Assembly: GCF_025399835.1 (NCBI RefSeq)
Contig: NZ_JAODVR010000001.1
Coordinates: 1,550,001-1,614,000, forward strand
Direction: 5' to 3'
DNA: 64,000 nucleotides
DNA from: Haloarchaeobius sp. HME9146
GTDB taxonomy: Archaea > Halobacteriota > Halobacteria > Halobacteriales > Natrialbaceae
Position 1 is the first letter of the stretch. The number at the start of each line of letters is the position of its first letter. The translations under genes were made by a program, and so were the position numbers. Below are positions 23,692 to 32,322 of the stretch, in pieces. Under the pieces are notes generated by a model. It did not search any database. It was not told the DNA's origin and saw only the letters and a program-made list of their open reading frames with translations.

Positions 23692-24840
23692 GTGGCTACG
23701 CTGGTCGTGTGCGTCGACCGTACCGACGACATCGGACGGAAGACGGGGTTGGAGACGCCAGTCGTCGGCTGGGAAGCCGTGCGCTCGCTCGTCACGGACG
23801 TGGGGTTGGCCGACCCGGAAGACTCCAACGTGAACTGCCTGCTGGAGACACTCCGGGTCGCGCGTGACCTGCGCGACGAGGACGAAGAGACCGTCGTGGC
23901 GGTCATCTCCGGTGCGAGCGAGAACGTCGTGGGGGCCGACCGGTCGGTCGCCCACCAGCTCGACGAGCTGATAGAGCGCTACGAGCTCGATTCCGCAGTC
24001 GTCGTCATCGACAGTGCACAGGACGAACGCCTGGTGCCGGTCGTCGAGTCACGACTCCGCGTCGATTCGGTCGACCGCGTCGTCGTGCGACAGGCCCGCG
24101 ACATCGAGTCGACGTACTACCTGCTGAAGCAGTTCCTCGCCGACGAGGAGCTGCGCCAGACCGTGCTGGTCCCACTGGGTGTGGCGCTGGTTGCCTTCCC
24201 GGCGCTGGCGCTCACCGCGGGGCCGGCCGTCGGCGCGGCGACCATCACCGCAATCGTGGGGCTGTTCCTGCTCTACAAGGGCTTCGCGGTGGACGAACTG
24301 GCCAAAGACGGGGCGGCGCAGGTCCAGACCGCGCTCTACTCCGGCAACGTCTCCGTCGTCACGTACGTCGTCGCGGCGGGGCTGACGATGGTCGGGATGT
24401 TCGTCGGGGCGCTCGAGGTCTCACGGATGAGCGGTGTCGAAGGCGTCGTGTTGCCGTCGATGATGTTCGTCTTCCACGCGGTGCCGTGGTTAGCGATGGC
24501 GGGGGCGACCGCGAGCATCGGGCGGGTGCTCGACGAGGCCATCGACTCCGAGGCCGTCCCGAACGCGATGTTGAACATGCCGTTCATCCTCGTCGCCGTC
24601 TCGCTGGTCATCCGCGGGTTCTCGGCGTACTTCCTCGAGCGCAGCGGTCTCATCGACGCGCTCCAGATTCCCCGGGTGACCGTCGGCCAGAGCGAGTTCG
24701 GTGCGTTCGCCTTGCTCCCGGGTGAGCGCCTCGCCGGGTTCGTCGTCGTCGCAGTCCTGCTCGCCCTCGTGGGCGTGCGCATCGCCGCGGCGCTCTCGGG
24801 GACGGGTATCGAGGAGGCCGAACTCGAACAGGGTTCGTAG
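23692..24840 (+). CDS. DUF373 family membrane protein
   Basis: The 382-residue product uses a GTG start supported by the TATA spacing. A soluble N-terminal half of about 150 residues opens L-V-V-C-V-D-R-T-D-D-I-G-R-K-T-G, the DUF373 signature. It also has N-V-N-C-L-L-E-T-L and V-V-A-V-I-S-G. About six membrane helices follow from residue 160. The family is archaeal, conserved and of unknown function; the Rossmann-like soluble part suggests nucleotide binding. It stands 51 bp upstream of the dph6-like gene on the same strand. Confidence 0.88.
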   Translation: MATLVVCVDRTDDIGRKTGLETPVVGWEAVRSLVTDVGLADPEDSNVNCLLETLRVARDLRDEDEETVVAVISGASENVVGADRSVAHQLDELIERYELDSAVVVIDSAQDERLVPVVESRLRVDSVDRVVVRQARDIESTYYLLKQFLADEELRQTVLVPLGVALVAFPALALTAGPAVGAATITAIVGLFLLYKGFAVDELAKDGAAQVQTALYSGNVSVVTYVVAAGLTMVGMFVGALEVSRMSGVEGVVLPSMMFVFHAVPWLAMAGATASIGRVLDEAIDSEAVPNAMLNMPFILVAVSLVIRGFSAYFLERSGLIDALQIPRVTVGQSEFGAFALLPGERLAGFVVVAVLLALVGVRIAAALSGTGIEEAELEQGS

Positions 24841-24891
24841 CGTCGTCCGCGGTCCGTCACACGTTTACTCTCGCGGTCCACTTGGTCAGCT

Positions 24892-25614
24892 ATGACAGCC
24901 GACGGTTCCTGGGTGAGCCTCTTCTCCGGCGGGAAGGACTCCTCGTGGGCGCTCTACCGGGCGCTCGAAGCGGGGCTTCCGGTCTCGCACATGCTGACGG
25001 TCCACCCCGAGGGCGAGTCGTACATGTACCACGTGCCGGCGACCGAACTCACGTCGCTGGCGGCCGAGAGCATCGGCCTGCAGCACGTCAACGTCACGCC
25101 CGAGGATTTCGACGCGATGACCGCGACGGACTCCGGCGAACAGGGTGATGCCGAACTGGAACCACTGGAGGCCGCGCTGGCCGACCTCAGCGACGACCTG
25201 GAGGGGGGCCTCGCGGGCGTCACCGCGGGTGCCATCGAGAGCGAGTACCAGACCTCGCGCATCCAGGCGATGGCCGACCGCCTCGGCTGCGACGTGTTCG
25301 CGCCGCTGTGGCAGCGCGACCCCTCCGAGCTGGCGCGCGAAATGCTCGACGCTGGCTTCGAGATAACCATCCTGCAGGTCGCTGCACACGGCCTCGACGA
25401 GTCCTGGCTCGGGCGCACCCTCGACGCCGACGCGTTCGCGGAACTGGAGGCGCTCAACGAGGAGTACGGCGTCCACGTTCTCGGAGAAGGTGGCGAGTTT
25501 GAGACGTTCGTGACCGACGGGCCGCACATGGACCGCCCAATCGAGCTGGAGTACGAGACGGTGTGGGAGGGGACGCGCGGACACATCGAGATTACGGACG
25601 CTCGGCTCGGGTAG
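24892..25614 (+). CDS. diphthine--ammonia ligase (Dph6-like ATP pyrophosphatase)
   Basis: The 240-residue protein carries the PP-loop V-S-L-F-S-G-G-K-D-S-S-W-A (8-20). The family motifs E-S-E-Y-Q-T-S-R, the D-V-F-A-P-L-W region and G-E-G-G-E-F-E-T-F-V-T-D-G-P also appear. It amidates diphthine on elongation factor 2, the last step of diphthamide formation. The length matches archaeal members, which lack the eukaryotic C-terminal extension. The neighbours give no further hint. Confidence 0.92.
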   Translation: MTADGSWVSLFSGGKDSSWALYRALEAGLPVSHMLTVHPEGESYMYHVPATELTSLAAESIGLQHVNVTPEDFDAMTATDSGEQGDAELEPLEAALADLSDDLEGGLAGVTAGAIESEYQTSRIQAMADRLGCDVFAPLWQRDPSELAREMLDAGFEITILQVAAHGLDESWLGRTLDADAFAELEALNEEYGVHVLGEGGEFETFVTDGPHMDRPIELEYETVWEGTRGHIEITDARLG

Positions 25615-25734
25615 GTTCGGGCTGGAATCGCTCGACACGGGCTCCTTGTGAACCAGTATCAGTACACTGAATAGCACACGCGCCGTCCTGGTAACTGGCC
25701 GTTCTTCCGACACACCGATGCGGATTGCCCAACA

Positions 25735-25754
25735 TTTACTATGTTGCGAGTAAA
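25735..25754. promoter_or_regulatory. TrmB-type operator overlapping TATA box of the dehydratase gene
   Basis: Within TTTACT-N8-AGTAAA lies an exact match to TACT-N7-GAGTA (25737-25752), the sequence described for the sugar-responsive regulator TrmB of Halobacterium salinarum. It overlaps the downstream edge of the TATA-like box ATTTACTA, which sits about 25 bp before the ATG at 25764. A site in this position would repress. Confidence 0.65.
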
Positions 25755-25763
25755 TCACGAGGT

Positions 25764-27002
25764 ATGGGAATCGATTACTCGGACCTTCACGATCCGAACG
25801 CGGAGTACACGATGCGTGAGCTCTCCGGCGAGACGATGGGAGTCACGCGCGAGCGCGGCGGCGGCCGGGACGTCCAGATAACGGACGTCCAGACCACGAT
25901 GATCGACGGGAACTTCCCGTGGACACTCGTGCGAATCTACACCGACGCAGGCGTCGTCGGCACCGGTGAGGCCTACTGGGGCGCGGGCGTCCCGGAGCTC
26001 ATCGAGCGCATGAAGCCGATGGTCGTCGGCGAGAACCCGCTCGACATCGACCGACTCTACGAGCACCTCATCCAGAAGATGTCCGGCGAGGGCTCCGTCG
26101 AGGGCGTCACCGTCACGGCCATCTCCGGCATCGAGATCGCCCTGCACGACCTCGCGGGCAAGATTCTCGACATCCCGGCGTACCAGCTGCTCGGCGGCAA
26201 ATACCGCGACGAGATGCGCGTCTACTGTGACTGCCACACCGAGGAAGAGGCCGACCCCGAAGCCTGTGCCGACGAGGCAGAGCGCGTCGTCGAGGACCTG
26301 GGCTACGACGCCCTCAAGTTCGACCTCGACGTGCCCTCCGGCTTCGAGAAGGACCGCGCGAACCGCCACCTTCGCCCTGGCGAGATCCGGCACAAGGCCG
26401 AGATCGTCGAGAAGGTCACCGAGCGGGTCAAGGACCGCGCCGACGTGGCGTTCGACTGCCACTGGACGTTCTCCGGTGGCTCCGCGAAGCGGCTGGCCAA
26501 CGCCATCGAGGACTACGACGTCTGGTGGCTCGAGGACCCCGTGCCGCCGGAGAACCTCGACGTGCAGGAGGAGGTCACGAAGTCCACCATCACGCCCATC
26601 ACGGTCGGCGAGAACCGCTATCGCGTGACCGAGGAGCGCCGCCTCATCGAGAACCAGGCGGTCGACATCATCGCGCCCGACATGCCGAAGGTCGGCGGCA
26701 TGCGCGAGACCCGCAAGATCGCGGACGTCGCCAACCAGTACTACATCCCCGTCGCGATGCACAACGTCTCCTCGCCCGTCGCGACGATGGCCTCTGCCCA
26801 CGTCGGCGCGGCCATCCCGAACGCGCTCGCCGTCGAGTACCACTCCTACGAGCTCGGCTGGTGGGAGGATCTGGTCGAGGAGGACGTCATCGTCGACGGT
26901 TACATCGAGGTGCCGGAGAAGCCGGGTCTCGGTGTCACGCTGGACATGGACGCCGTCGAGGAGCACATGGTCGAAGGCGAGACGCTGTTCGACGAAGCGT
27001 AG
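25764..27002 (+). CDS. enolase-superfamily sugar-acid dehydratase (probable gluconate dehydratase)
   Basis: The 412-residue protein belongs to the mandelate racemase/muconate lactonising group. The N-terminal capping domain is followed by a barrel. Visible are L-K-F-D-L-D-V-P (catalytic Lys region), F-D-C-H-W (metal Asp), W-W-L-E-D-P (metal Glu), V-G-E-N-R (metal Glu) and A-M-H-N-V-S-S (catalytic His). Length and motifs match the gluconate/galactonate dehydratase of the semi-phosphorylated Entner-Doudoroff route in haloarchaea; a pentonate substrate is possible. ATG 25764 fits a leaderless message. A TrmB-type operator sits on the promoter. Its final codons, F-D-E-A-stop, are repeated downstream. 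Confidence 0.87.
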   Translation: MGIDYSDLHDPNAEYTMRELSGETMGVTRERGGGRDVQITDVQTTMIDGNFPWTLVRIYTDAGVVGTGEAYWGAGVPELIERMKPMVVGENPLDIDRLYEHLIQKMSGEGSVEGVTVTAISGIEIALHDLAGKILDIPAYQLLGGKYRDEMRVYCDCHTEEEADPEACADEAERVVEDLGYDALKFDLDVPSGFEKDRANRHLRPGEIRHKAEIVEKVTERVKDRADVAFDCHWTFSGGSAKRLANAIEDYDVWWLEDPVPPENLDVQEEVTKSTITPITVGENRYRVTEERRLIENQAVDIIAPDMPKVGGMRETRKIADVANQYYIPVAMHNVSSPVATMASAHVGAAIPNALAVEYHSYELGWWEDLVEEDVIVDGYIEVPEKPGLGVTLDMDAVEEHMVEGETLFDEA

Positions 27003-27160
27003 CGAAGCGAGCCTGTCGGTGTTCGACGAGGAGTGAAACGACTCGTCGAGCCAGCAAATCTCCGATTTGCGTTGTTTGACGAGGCGTAAGCCGAAGTCAA
27101 GCTCGTGAAGCTCTGCTTCGCGGTGTTTGACGAAGCGTAGCGAAGCGGAGCTTCGTCAAA
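26984..27160 (+). repeat. repeated 3'-end cassettes and hairpins downstream of the dehydratase gene
   Basis: The gene's last codons, L-F-D-E-A-stop, recur as V-F-D-E-E-stop (27019-27036), L-F-D-E-A-stop (27072-27089) and V-F-D-E-A-stop (27123-27140). The last two are in the original frame. Interspersed hairpins are GCAAATC/GATTTGC (27054-27070) and an 11-bp perfect stem TTTGACGAAGC/GCTTCGTCAAA (27126-27136 with 27150-27160). GCGAAGCGAG- and GAACGAAGTGAG-like words, common in haloarchaeal intergenic repeats, follow up to about 27195. The rest, up to the kinase start at 27344, holds only a TATA-like region near 27314-27332. Confidence 0.7.
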
Positions 27161-27343
27161 TCAACGAGTCACTGCGCGAACGAAGTGAGCGACCGTCTCG
27201 TGCGATTCGGCGAGCAGGGAACTATTCGATCTCTCCGAATCCGTGCGCCGGTCTGCCCAGATAGCAATCACCACTGCCGAGTACCGTTCTGTGTGAATCC
27301 CGGCCAATCGAGCTTTGTATCTCAGGGTATAGTCTTTGATGAC

Positions 27344-29464
27344 GTGCCGAACACCTACGTTGTCTCCCTGGTGATCGCGGGAGGCATCAGTCTGGCACTG
27401 GCGGTTGTCGGGCTTCGTCGGTCCGAGGCGGTCGGGTCACGATGGTTCGTCCTCTTACTGACGAGCATCGCGGTCTGGTGTCTCGGAAACGCCGTCCGCT
27501 ACGGCCAGACCGACCCCGAAGCGTTCCTGTTCTGGTACCGCGTTAGCAGGTTCGGCGCACAGACGGCTGTCGCGCTCGGACTGGTGTTTGTCCTGGCCTA
27601 TGCGGGGTACGACCGATGGACCCGGTGGCCGCGGGTCGGCCTGTTCGTCGTCCCACCACTCGCAATGTTGACGGTCGTCTGGCTCGCACCGTCGATAATC
27701 TGGGCCGACACCACGGTCGTCCGGGAGTCGCCGGTGCTCGTGATGGACTTCACCTACACGCCGCTGTTCTCGGCGTGGTACTTCCTGCAGTACGCCCAGA
27801 TAGCGATAACGCTGGGAGTACTCGTCATGGTCGCGTCCCGGGACCAGCGCCTCTACCGGTTGCAGGCGTTGACCATGCTCGGGGGCGTCATGGTTCCGGT
27901 GTTCGGGAACCTCCTCTGGTGGTTCGGTGTCAGTCCCGTCGAACACCTCGACCTCTCTCCGTTCCTGTTGTTGGTGACCGGGGTGTCGTTCGCGGTGAGC
28001 CTGTTCTCGTTCGAGCTGTTGCGGGTCCTCCCGGTCGCCAGGCACACGCTGGTCGCGGAGATGCAGGACGGATTCGTCGCGCTCGACGACGACGGGCGGA
28101 TCGTCGACGCGAACGCCGCCATGGCGGGGATACTGCAGCGGTCCATGAACGATCTGGTCGGCGAGCAGTTCTCGGCAGTCGTGCCAGACGGCGGGAACGG
28201 GAACACGGCCGAGCGATACCCCGAGGACGTGGTCGTCACCGTCGCCGGGGAGCGCCGCCACTTCGATATGCGCCGGACGTACGTTTCCGAGAACTCCGAT
28301 CGAACCGACCAGTTGCTCGTCTTCCGGGATATCACGGCCAGGCGACGCGCCGAGAAGCGACACAGTCGGCTCGTCGAGGAGTCCTCGGACCTCGTGACTG
28401 TCTTCGACCACGAGGGCGTCATCGAGTACGTCAGCCCCTCGGTTCGGGGCGTACTCGGGTACAACCCGAACGCCATCCGTCGTAACTCGGTCGAGCAGTT
28501 CACGCATCCGGAAGACAGGGACCGGGTCTGGGCCGACATCGAGACGGTCCTCTCGGACCCGGGCGGGTCAGTGACGTTCGAGCATCGGCTCCGTCGGGCC
28601 GACGGCTCGTGGTGTCTCGTCGAGTCGAAGGCGCGCAACCTCGTCGAGGACCCCGTCATCGGGGGCATCGTCGTCAACTCCCGCGATATCACGGTTCGAG
28701 AGGACCGAAAGCGCCAGCTCGAAGCGCAGAACGAGCGCCTCGAACGCTTCACCAGCGTCGTGAGTCACGACCTGCGCAACCCCCTTGGCGTGGCCACGGG
28801 CTATCTCGAACTCGGTCGCCAGACCGGGGAGGATGCGGCCTTTGAGGAGGTGAACGACGCACTCAAGCGGATGGACCGGATGATACAGGACCTGCTGACC
28901 CTGGCGCGTGAGGGGCGGACCATCGACGACAAGCATCCAGTCGATCTCGAGAGCGTCGCTCGAGAGGCTTGGGAGGCGGTCCCGGACTCGACAGGCCACT
29001 TGCTGGTGGACGTGTCCGACACGGTTACGGCGGACCGACAGCGTCTCCGGGAACTGTTCGAGAACCTGTTTCGCAATAGCGTGGAACACGGTTCCACGAA
29101 CAGCCGGTCGGAGACCGGTGACGCCGTCGAGCACGGCTCGACGAACATTCGAGCAGGCCCAGACGACCCGCCCGGCGTCTCCGTCACGCTCGGGGAGACT
29201 CCGGGGGGATTCTTCGTCGAGGACGACGGCCCCGGCATTCCACCCGAGAAGCGCGACGCCGTCTTCGAGTTCGGGCACACCTCGACCGAGAGTGGAACCG
29301 GGTTCGGACTGAGTATCGTCAGTCGCATCGCGGAGGCACACGGCTGGTCCGTCACCCTCACCGAGAGCGACGCGGGCGGGGCACGGTTCGAGTTCGAGAC
29401 GGATGGCACGACCGGCGGCGTCGGAGAGGACCGGCCAGAACCCGAGTCGGTGATGGACGACTAA
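27344..29464 (+). CDS. 7TM-PAS-PAS sensor histidine kinase
   Basis: With the GTG at 27344 the product has 706 residues. Seven hydrophobic helices form the N-terminal 7TM kinase sensor (about 1-220). PAS 1 starts at M-Q-D-G-F-V-A-L-D-D-D-G and PAS 2 at S-S-D-L-V-T-V-F-D-H-E-G-V-I-E-Y-V-S-P-S. HisKA has its His in V-V-S-H-D-L-R-N-P-L-G. The ATPase domain has N-box E-N-L-F-R-N-S-V-E-H, D-D-G-P-G-I-P and G-T-G-F-G-L-S-I-V. An unusual insertion with two V-E-H-G-S-T-N copies lies just after the N-box. A start farther upstream (27185) is less likely. No partner regulator is nearby. Confidence 0.88.
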   Translation: MPNTYVVSLVIAGGISLALAVVGLRRSEAVGSRWFVLLLTSIAVWCLGNAVRYGQTDPEAFLFWYRVSRFGAQTAVALGLVFVLAYAGYDRWTRWPRVGLFVVPPLAMLTVVWLAPSIIWADTTVVRESPVLVMDFTYTPLFSAWYFLQYAQIAITLGVLVMVASRDQRLYRLQALTMLGGVMVPVFGNLLWWFGVSPVEHLDLSPFLLLVTGVSFAVSLFSFELLRVLPVARHTLVAEMQDGFVALDDDGRIVDANAAMAGILQRSMNDLVGEQFSAVVPDGGNGNTAERYPEDVVVTVAGERRHFDMRRTYVSENSDRTDQLLVFRDITARRRAEKRHSRLVEESSDLVTVFDHEGVIEYVSPSVRGVLGYNPNAIRRNSVEQFTHPEDRDRVWADIETVLSDPGGSVTFEHRLRRADGSWCLVESKARNLVEDPVIGGIVVNSRDITVREDRKRQLEAQNERLERFTSVVSHDLRNPLGVATGYLELGRQTGEDAAFEEVNDALKRMDRMIQDLLTLAREGRTIDDKHPVDLESVAREAWEAVPDSTGHLLVDVSDTVTADRQRLRELFENLFRNSVEHGSTNSRSETGDAVEHGSTNIRAGPDDPPGVSVTLGETPGGFFVEDDGPGIPPEKRDAVFEFGHTSTESGTGFGLSIVSRIAEAHGWSVTLTESDAGGARFEFETDGTTGGVGEDRPEPESVMDD

Positions 29465-29503
29465 GTCACCGACAGAATACTGGCGGTTCCCGACGGCCGA
29501 GGC

Positions 29504-30127
29504 TCAGCCGTGGGCCGCGCCGACGGGGTCCATCTTCCCGCCGGAGTAGACGAGGCTGGCAAGCAACAGCAGGACGCCGACGGGGAGGAGCCACTCGAAC
29601 ACGGTCAGGAGCGCGCCGGAGGCGGAGACCCCGAGCGCGATGAGGACGACCGGGCCACAGCACGCGCTCCCCGAGAGCAGCGCCGGAACCGCCGCGAGGA
29701 CGCTGGTCCCGGAGCCCGCGCCACTTCGGTCGATGCCACACGCCTTCGGGTGCCGCCACGTCAGGTACGTGACGCCGAGGTTGATGCCCACGAGGGCGGC
29801 GAGGACCAGCCCGAGCGCGATGTTCAGGGGCGAGACCAGCAGGCGGACGACTTCGAGGTTCACCAGCGCGATAGCCTCCCAGGCGAACCGGCTCGTCGTC
29901 GTCTCGAACATCCGTGCGACCGGGTCGCTGACGACGATATAGCCGACCCCGAAGCCGCTCCGAATCGCGAGGTCACCGATGGCCAGCAGGTAGATTGCGA
30001 GGTACAGGGCAGTCACGGCGAGCGTGACTGCAAGTGAGTCTCGACGACCGAGTGCGAGTCGGACCGCGTGACCGGTCCGGGACACCCTGGCGGGAACCGG
30101 CCAGGACCGCTGGTTCGTCTCAGACAT
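29504..30127 (-). CDS. polytopic membrane protein overlapping the DUF3179 gene
   Basis: The 207-residue protein has five to six hydrophobic helices. A conserved-looking pair sits in S-G-S-A-C-C-G-P-V-V-L-I-A-L-G at the start of a helix, with another Cys in K-A-C-G-I-D. A CCGP turn of this sort suggests a redox or metal-handling membrane protein, but I do not recognise the family. ATG 30127 overlaps the upstream stop by 8 nt, so the protein is made from the same message as the DUF3179 lipoprotein. Confidence 0.75.
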   Translation of the reverse strand: MSETNQRSWPVPARVSRTGHAVRLALGRRDSLAVTLAVTALYLAIYLLAIGDLAIRSGFGVGYIVVSDPVARMFETTTSRFAWEAIALVNLEVVRLLVSPLNIALGLVLAALVGINLGVTYLTWRHPKACGIDRSGAGSGTSVLAAVPALLSGSACCGPVVLIALGVSASGALLTVFEWLLPVGVLLLLASLVYSGGKMDPVGAAHG

Positions 30128-31259
30128 AGATCTCGGTCGAGGGGTAGAACGCGAACCAGGCGAACCACATCGCGTCGAACGCCGGAATCGACTCGAGCGG
30201 GAGGGCGTCGCCCGTGTAGGTCTCGCCGTCGACCTCGTACTGCTCGCCATCGGCGACGACCTCGCTGTCGGCCCGGTAGACGTAGCCCGTGTCCAGGTCG
30301 GGTTCGTACACCGCGACGACGGGCACGTCGCCGGCCATGCCGGTCACGACGCGCTCCTGGCTGAGGTGTATCTTCGAGGCGGCGAAGGCACCGCTGCCGG
30401 TCCGCGCGCCGATGACGACCATCTTCGGGGCGTGGCGGCCGTCCTGTTTCTCGGGCTCGAACAGCATCCCGTCGGTCTTGTAGTAGCCCGCTTTCGGGTT
30501 GTACGTCCCGTAGGGGTCACGCCCGTAGTCCCGGATGTAGCCGGTGTCCTCGGTGAGGAGTGTCGTGTCGGGGTGGATTGCCTTCCACTTGTCCCAGGTG
30601 GTCCAGGTGACCCGGACGTGCTGGAGGCTGTGGTCCCGGTAGCCGCCCGAGATGGCCGTGCCCATCACCTGTGGCCACCGGCTGTCGGTCTCGCGGTCGT
30701 ACATCACCAGGTTGGAGTTGAGCAGGTTACCGGAGACACCGAACTCCGTGTCGCCACGCAGGTAGCCGATGGCCGTCCCGGTCAGCGGACAGTACGAGAC
30801 GGCGACGTTCTCGTTACCGAAAGTATCGTTGACGATCTCGTGCCAGACCAGGATGGACTGGGGGTACGCCTTGGTCTCGCCGTTCAGTTCGACACCGAAG
30901 ACGGGGTCGCCCGGCCGGACCCGCGAGCCGACCTTCGATGCGGCCTCGAATTTGGGCTCGTCGATGGAGGGGATGCCGTCCTTTGGTGGTCCGCCCGAAC
31001 GGACCCAGTCGTTCAGCGTCGCGTAGTCGTACTCGACGGTGAACCGCTCGTCAGCCAGCGGAACGGCGGTTCCGGGGCTGCCGCCGCCGGTCGTGGGGTC
31101 GCTTCCGGTGTCGGCGGCCGTCGTGTCGGGTCCGCCGCCACCACCACCGCCACCGACCGAGGCGGTGTTCCCACCACCTGAACCGAGACATCCGGCGAGG
31201 GCGGCAAGGCCACCACCGGTCGCGGCGAGCATCGCTCGGCGCGTGTGTTTCTCTCCCAT
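30120..31259 (-). CDS. DUF3179 domain Tat lipoprotein
   Basis: The 379-residue protein begins M-G-E-K-H-T-R-R-A-M-L-A with a twin-arginine motif and lipobox L-A-G-C-L (Cys about 24). A Gly/Thr-rich linker follows (about 26-65). The remainder is DUF3179: F-G-V-E-L-N-G-E-T-K-A-Y-P, V-S-Y-C-P-L-T-G-T-A-I-G-Y and S-G-N-L-L-N-S-N-L-V-M-Y-D-R. The single conserved Cys in the second motif is the family hallmark. The protein is anchored outside the cell. Its function is unknown; coupling to a Cys-bearing membrane protein hints at extracytoplasmic redox or metal work. Confidence 0.9.
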   Translation of the reverse strand: MGEKHTRRAMLAATGGGLAALAGCLGSGGGNTASVGGGGGGGGPDTTAADTGSDPTTGGGSPGTAVPLADERFTVEYDYATLNDWVRSGGPPKDGIPSIDEPKFEAASKVGSRVRPGDPVFGVELNGETKAYPQSILVWHEIVNDTFGNENVAVSYCPLTGTAIGYLRGDTEFGVSGNLLNSNLVMYDRETDSRWPQVMGTAISGGYRDHSLQHVRVTWTTWDKWKAIHPDTTLLTEDTGYIRDYGRDPYGTYNPKAGYYKTDGMLFEPEKQDGRHAPKMVVIGARTGSGAFAASKIHLSQERVVTGMAGDVPVVAVYEPDLDTGYVYRADSEVVADGEQYEVDGETYTGDALPLESIPAFDAMWFAWFAFYPSTEIYV

Positions 31260-31329
31260 GCTGGTAGGGAGGTCGCGAGCCCTCTTACCCGTATCCGGAG
31301 CGTGCATCGTCGCCGCACGAGCGAGGGAC

Positions 31330-32262
31330 CTACATGTACCCCAACTCGCGCAGCCGCCGCATGTACGCTTCCGGCTCGTCTGCGCGGGCCGCGCGCTCTG
31401 GCACGCCGTTGCCCGCGAGCACCCAGGCTGGCCGGTCGGATTCCCGTCCCGAGCCCGACGCCGTACCCAGACTCCGGTAGCCGTGGAAGTACTGTGGAGC
31501 GACCGGCAGGTCCGAGACCGAGAGGTCCGGCGGCAGGTCCGCTGCGTTCCGGGGGATGTGGCCCATCGGGTACCCGACCACGGCCTCCGGGACCATCGTC
31601 TCCCAGGTCACCGCCCACACGTCGCGCTCGCCGAGCGCCAGCAGCGGCTGGACCCGGTCGTGCGGGACCGGTGCGTCTCGACGTGGCGAGAAGAACGTCT
31701 CGTCGGCCCTGGCGTACTGTTCGTCCCAGCGAACGCCGGTGAGCACTGCGTCGAACCCGTGGTTCTCGAGTTCGTCAACGAGTGCCCGCGTCGTCAGCAT
31801 GTGCGCCCCCTCGGTCGTGTCGGCACTGACGACGAACTCGTCACGGTCGTAGTCGAGGACGGTCCGGAGCTCTCGGCGGGCACGCTCGGGGAGCGCCCCG
31901 ACCGGGACCGATTCACCGGGTTCGAACGTTCGGAAGTCCCGGTTGCGCGCCACGTGCAGGTCCAGCTTCCAGCGGGTCGCCCAGCGTTCGACGAACGCCG
32001 CGGTCTCTCGGAAGTGCTGGTAGTGGTCGATGAAGACGACCGGCGGAATCGGGAGGTCCCGTTCGGCCGCGACCTGGCGGACCAGCCACAGCAACAGCGT
32101 GGAGTCCTTCCCGCCGGTCCAGCAGACGACGGGGTTGTCGTAGGTCGTGAGCGCCGTTGTGACCACCCCACGTGCCCGCTCGAGGCGCGATTCGACCGTC
32201 GGGTAATCCTCGGCTGTCTCGCCAGTACCGAGGGTGTAATCGACAGCAGGGGTGGATTCCAT
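31330..32262 (-). CDS. PP-loop protein, CysD/PAPS reductase-like (copy 2)
   Basis: The 310-residue protein has the PP-loop V-V-C-W-T-G-G-K-D-S-T (about 44-54), V-V-F-I-D-H-Y-Q-H-F, and T-G-V-R-W-D-E-Q-Y-A-R-A-D-E-T-F-F-S. In ATP sulfurylase small subunits the corresponding G-x-R-x-D-E segment binds the adenylate. It is homologous along its length to the gene just upstream (32323-33291), and both end L-R-x-L-G-Y-M. No CysN-like GTPase lies beside it. Possible roles are sulfate activation, PAPS reduction or RNA thiolation. Confidence 0.82.
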   Translation of the reverse strand: MESTPAVDYTLGTGETAEDYPTVESRLERARGVVTTALTTYDNPVVCWTGGKDSTLLLWLVRQVAAERDLPIPPVVFIDHYQHFRETAAFVERWATRWKLDLHVARNRDFRTFEPGESVPVGALPERARRELRTVLDYDRDEFVVSADTTEGAHMLTTRALVDELENHGFDAVLTGVRWDEQYARADETFFSPRRDAPVPHDRVQPLLALGERDVWAVTWETMVPEAVVGYPMGHIPRNAADLPPDLSVSDLPVAPQYFHGYRSLGTASGSGRESDRPAWVLAGNGVPERAARADEPEAYMRRLRELGYM

Positions 32263-32322
32263 ACCCCTAGAGAAGGGGTGTGAGAAAGTATCGCTATCGG
32301 GTGTGTGACTCGGCGGCCGAGC

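Noticed and set aside
23164-23953. A Leu/Val-rich minus-strand protein opposite the coiled-coil gene
   Set aside because: The repetitive hydrophobic sequence is the antisense image of the E/K-rich heptads.
31073-31183. GC-rich simple repeat (CCGCCACCACCACC) as a regulatory repeat
   Set aside because: It encodes the Gly-rich linker of the DUF3179 lipoprotein, so coding explains it.
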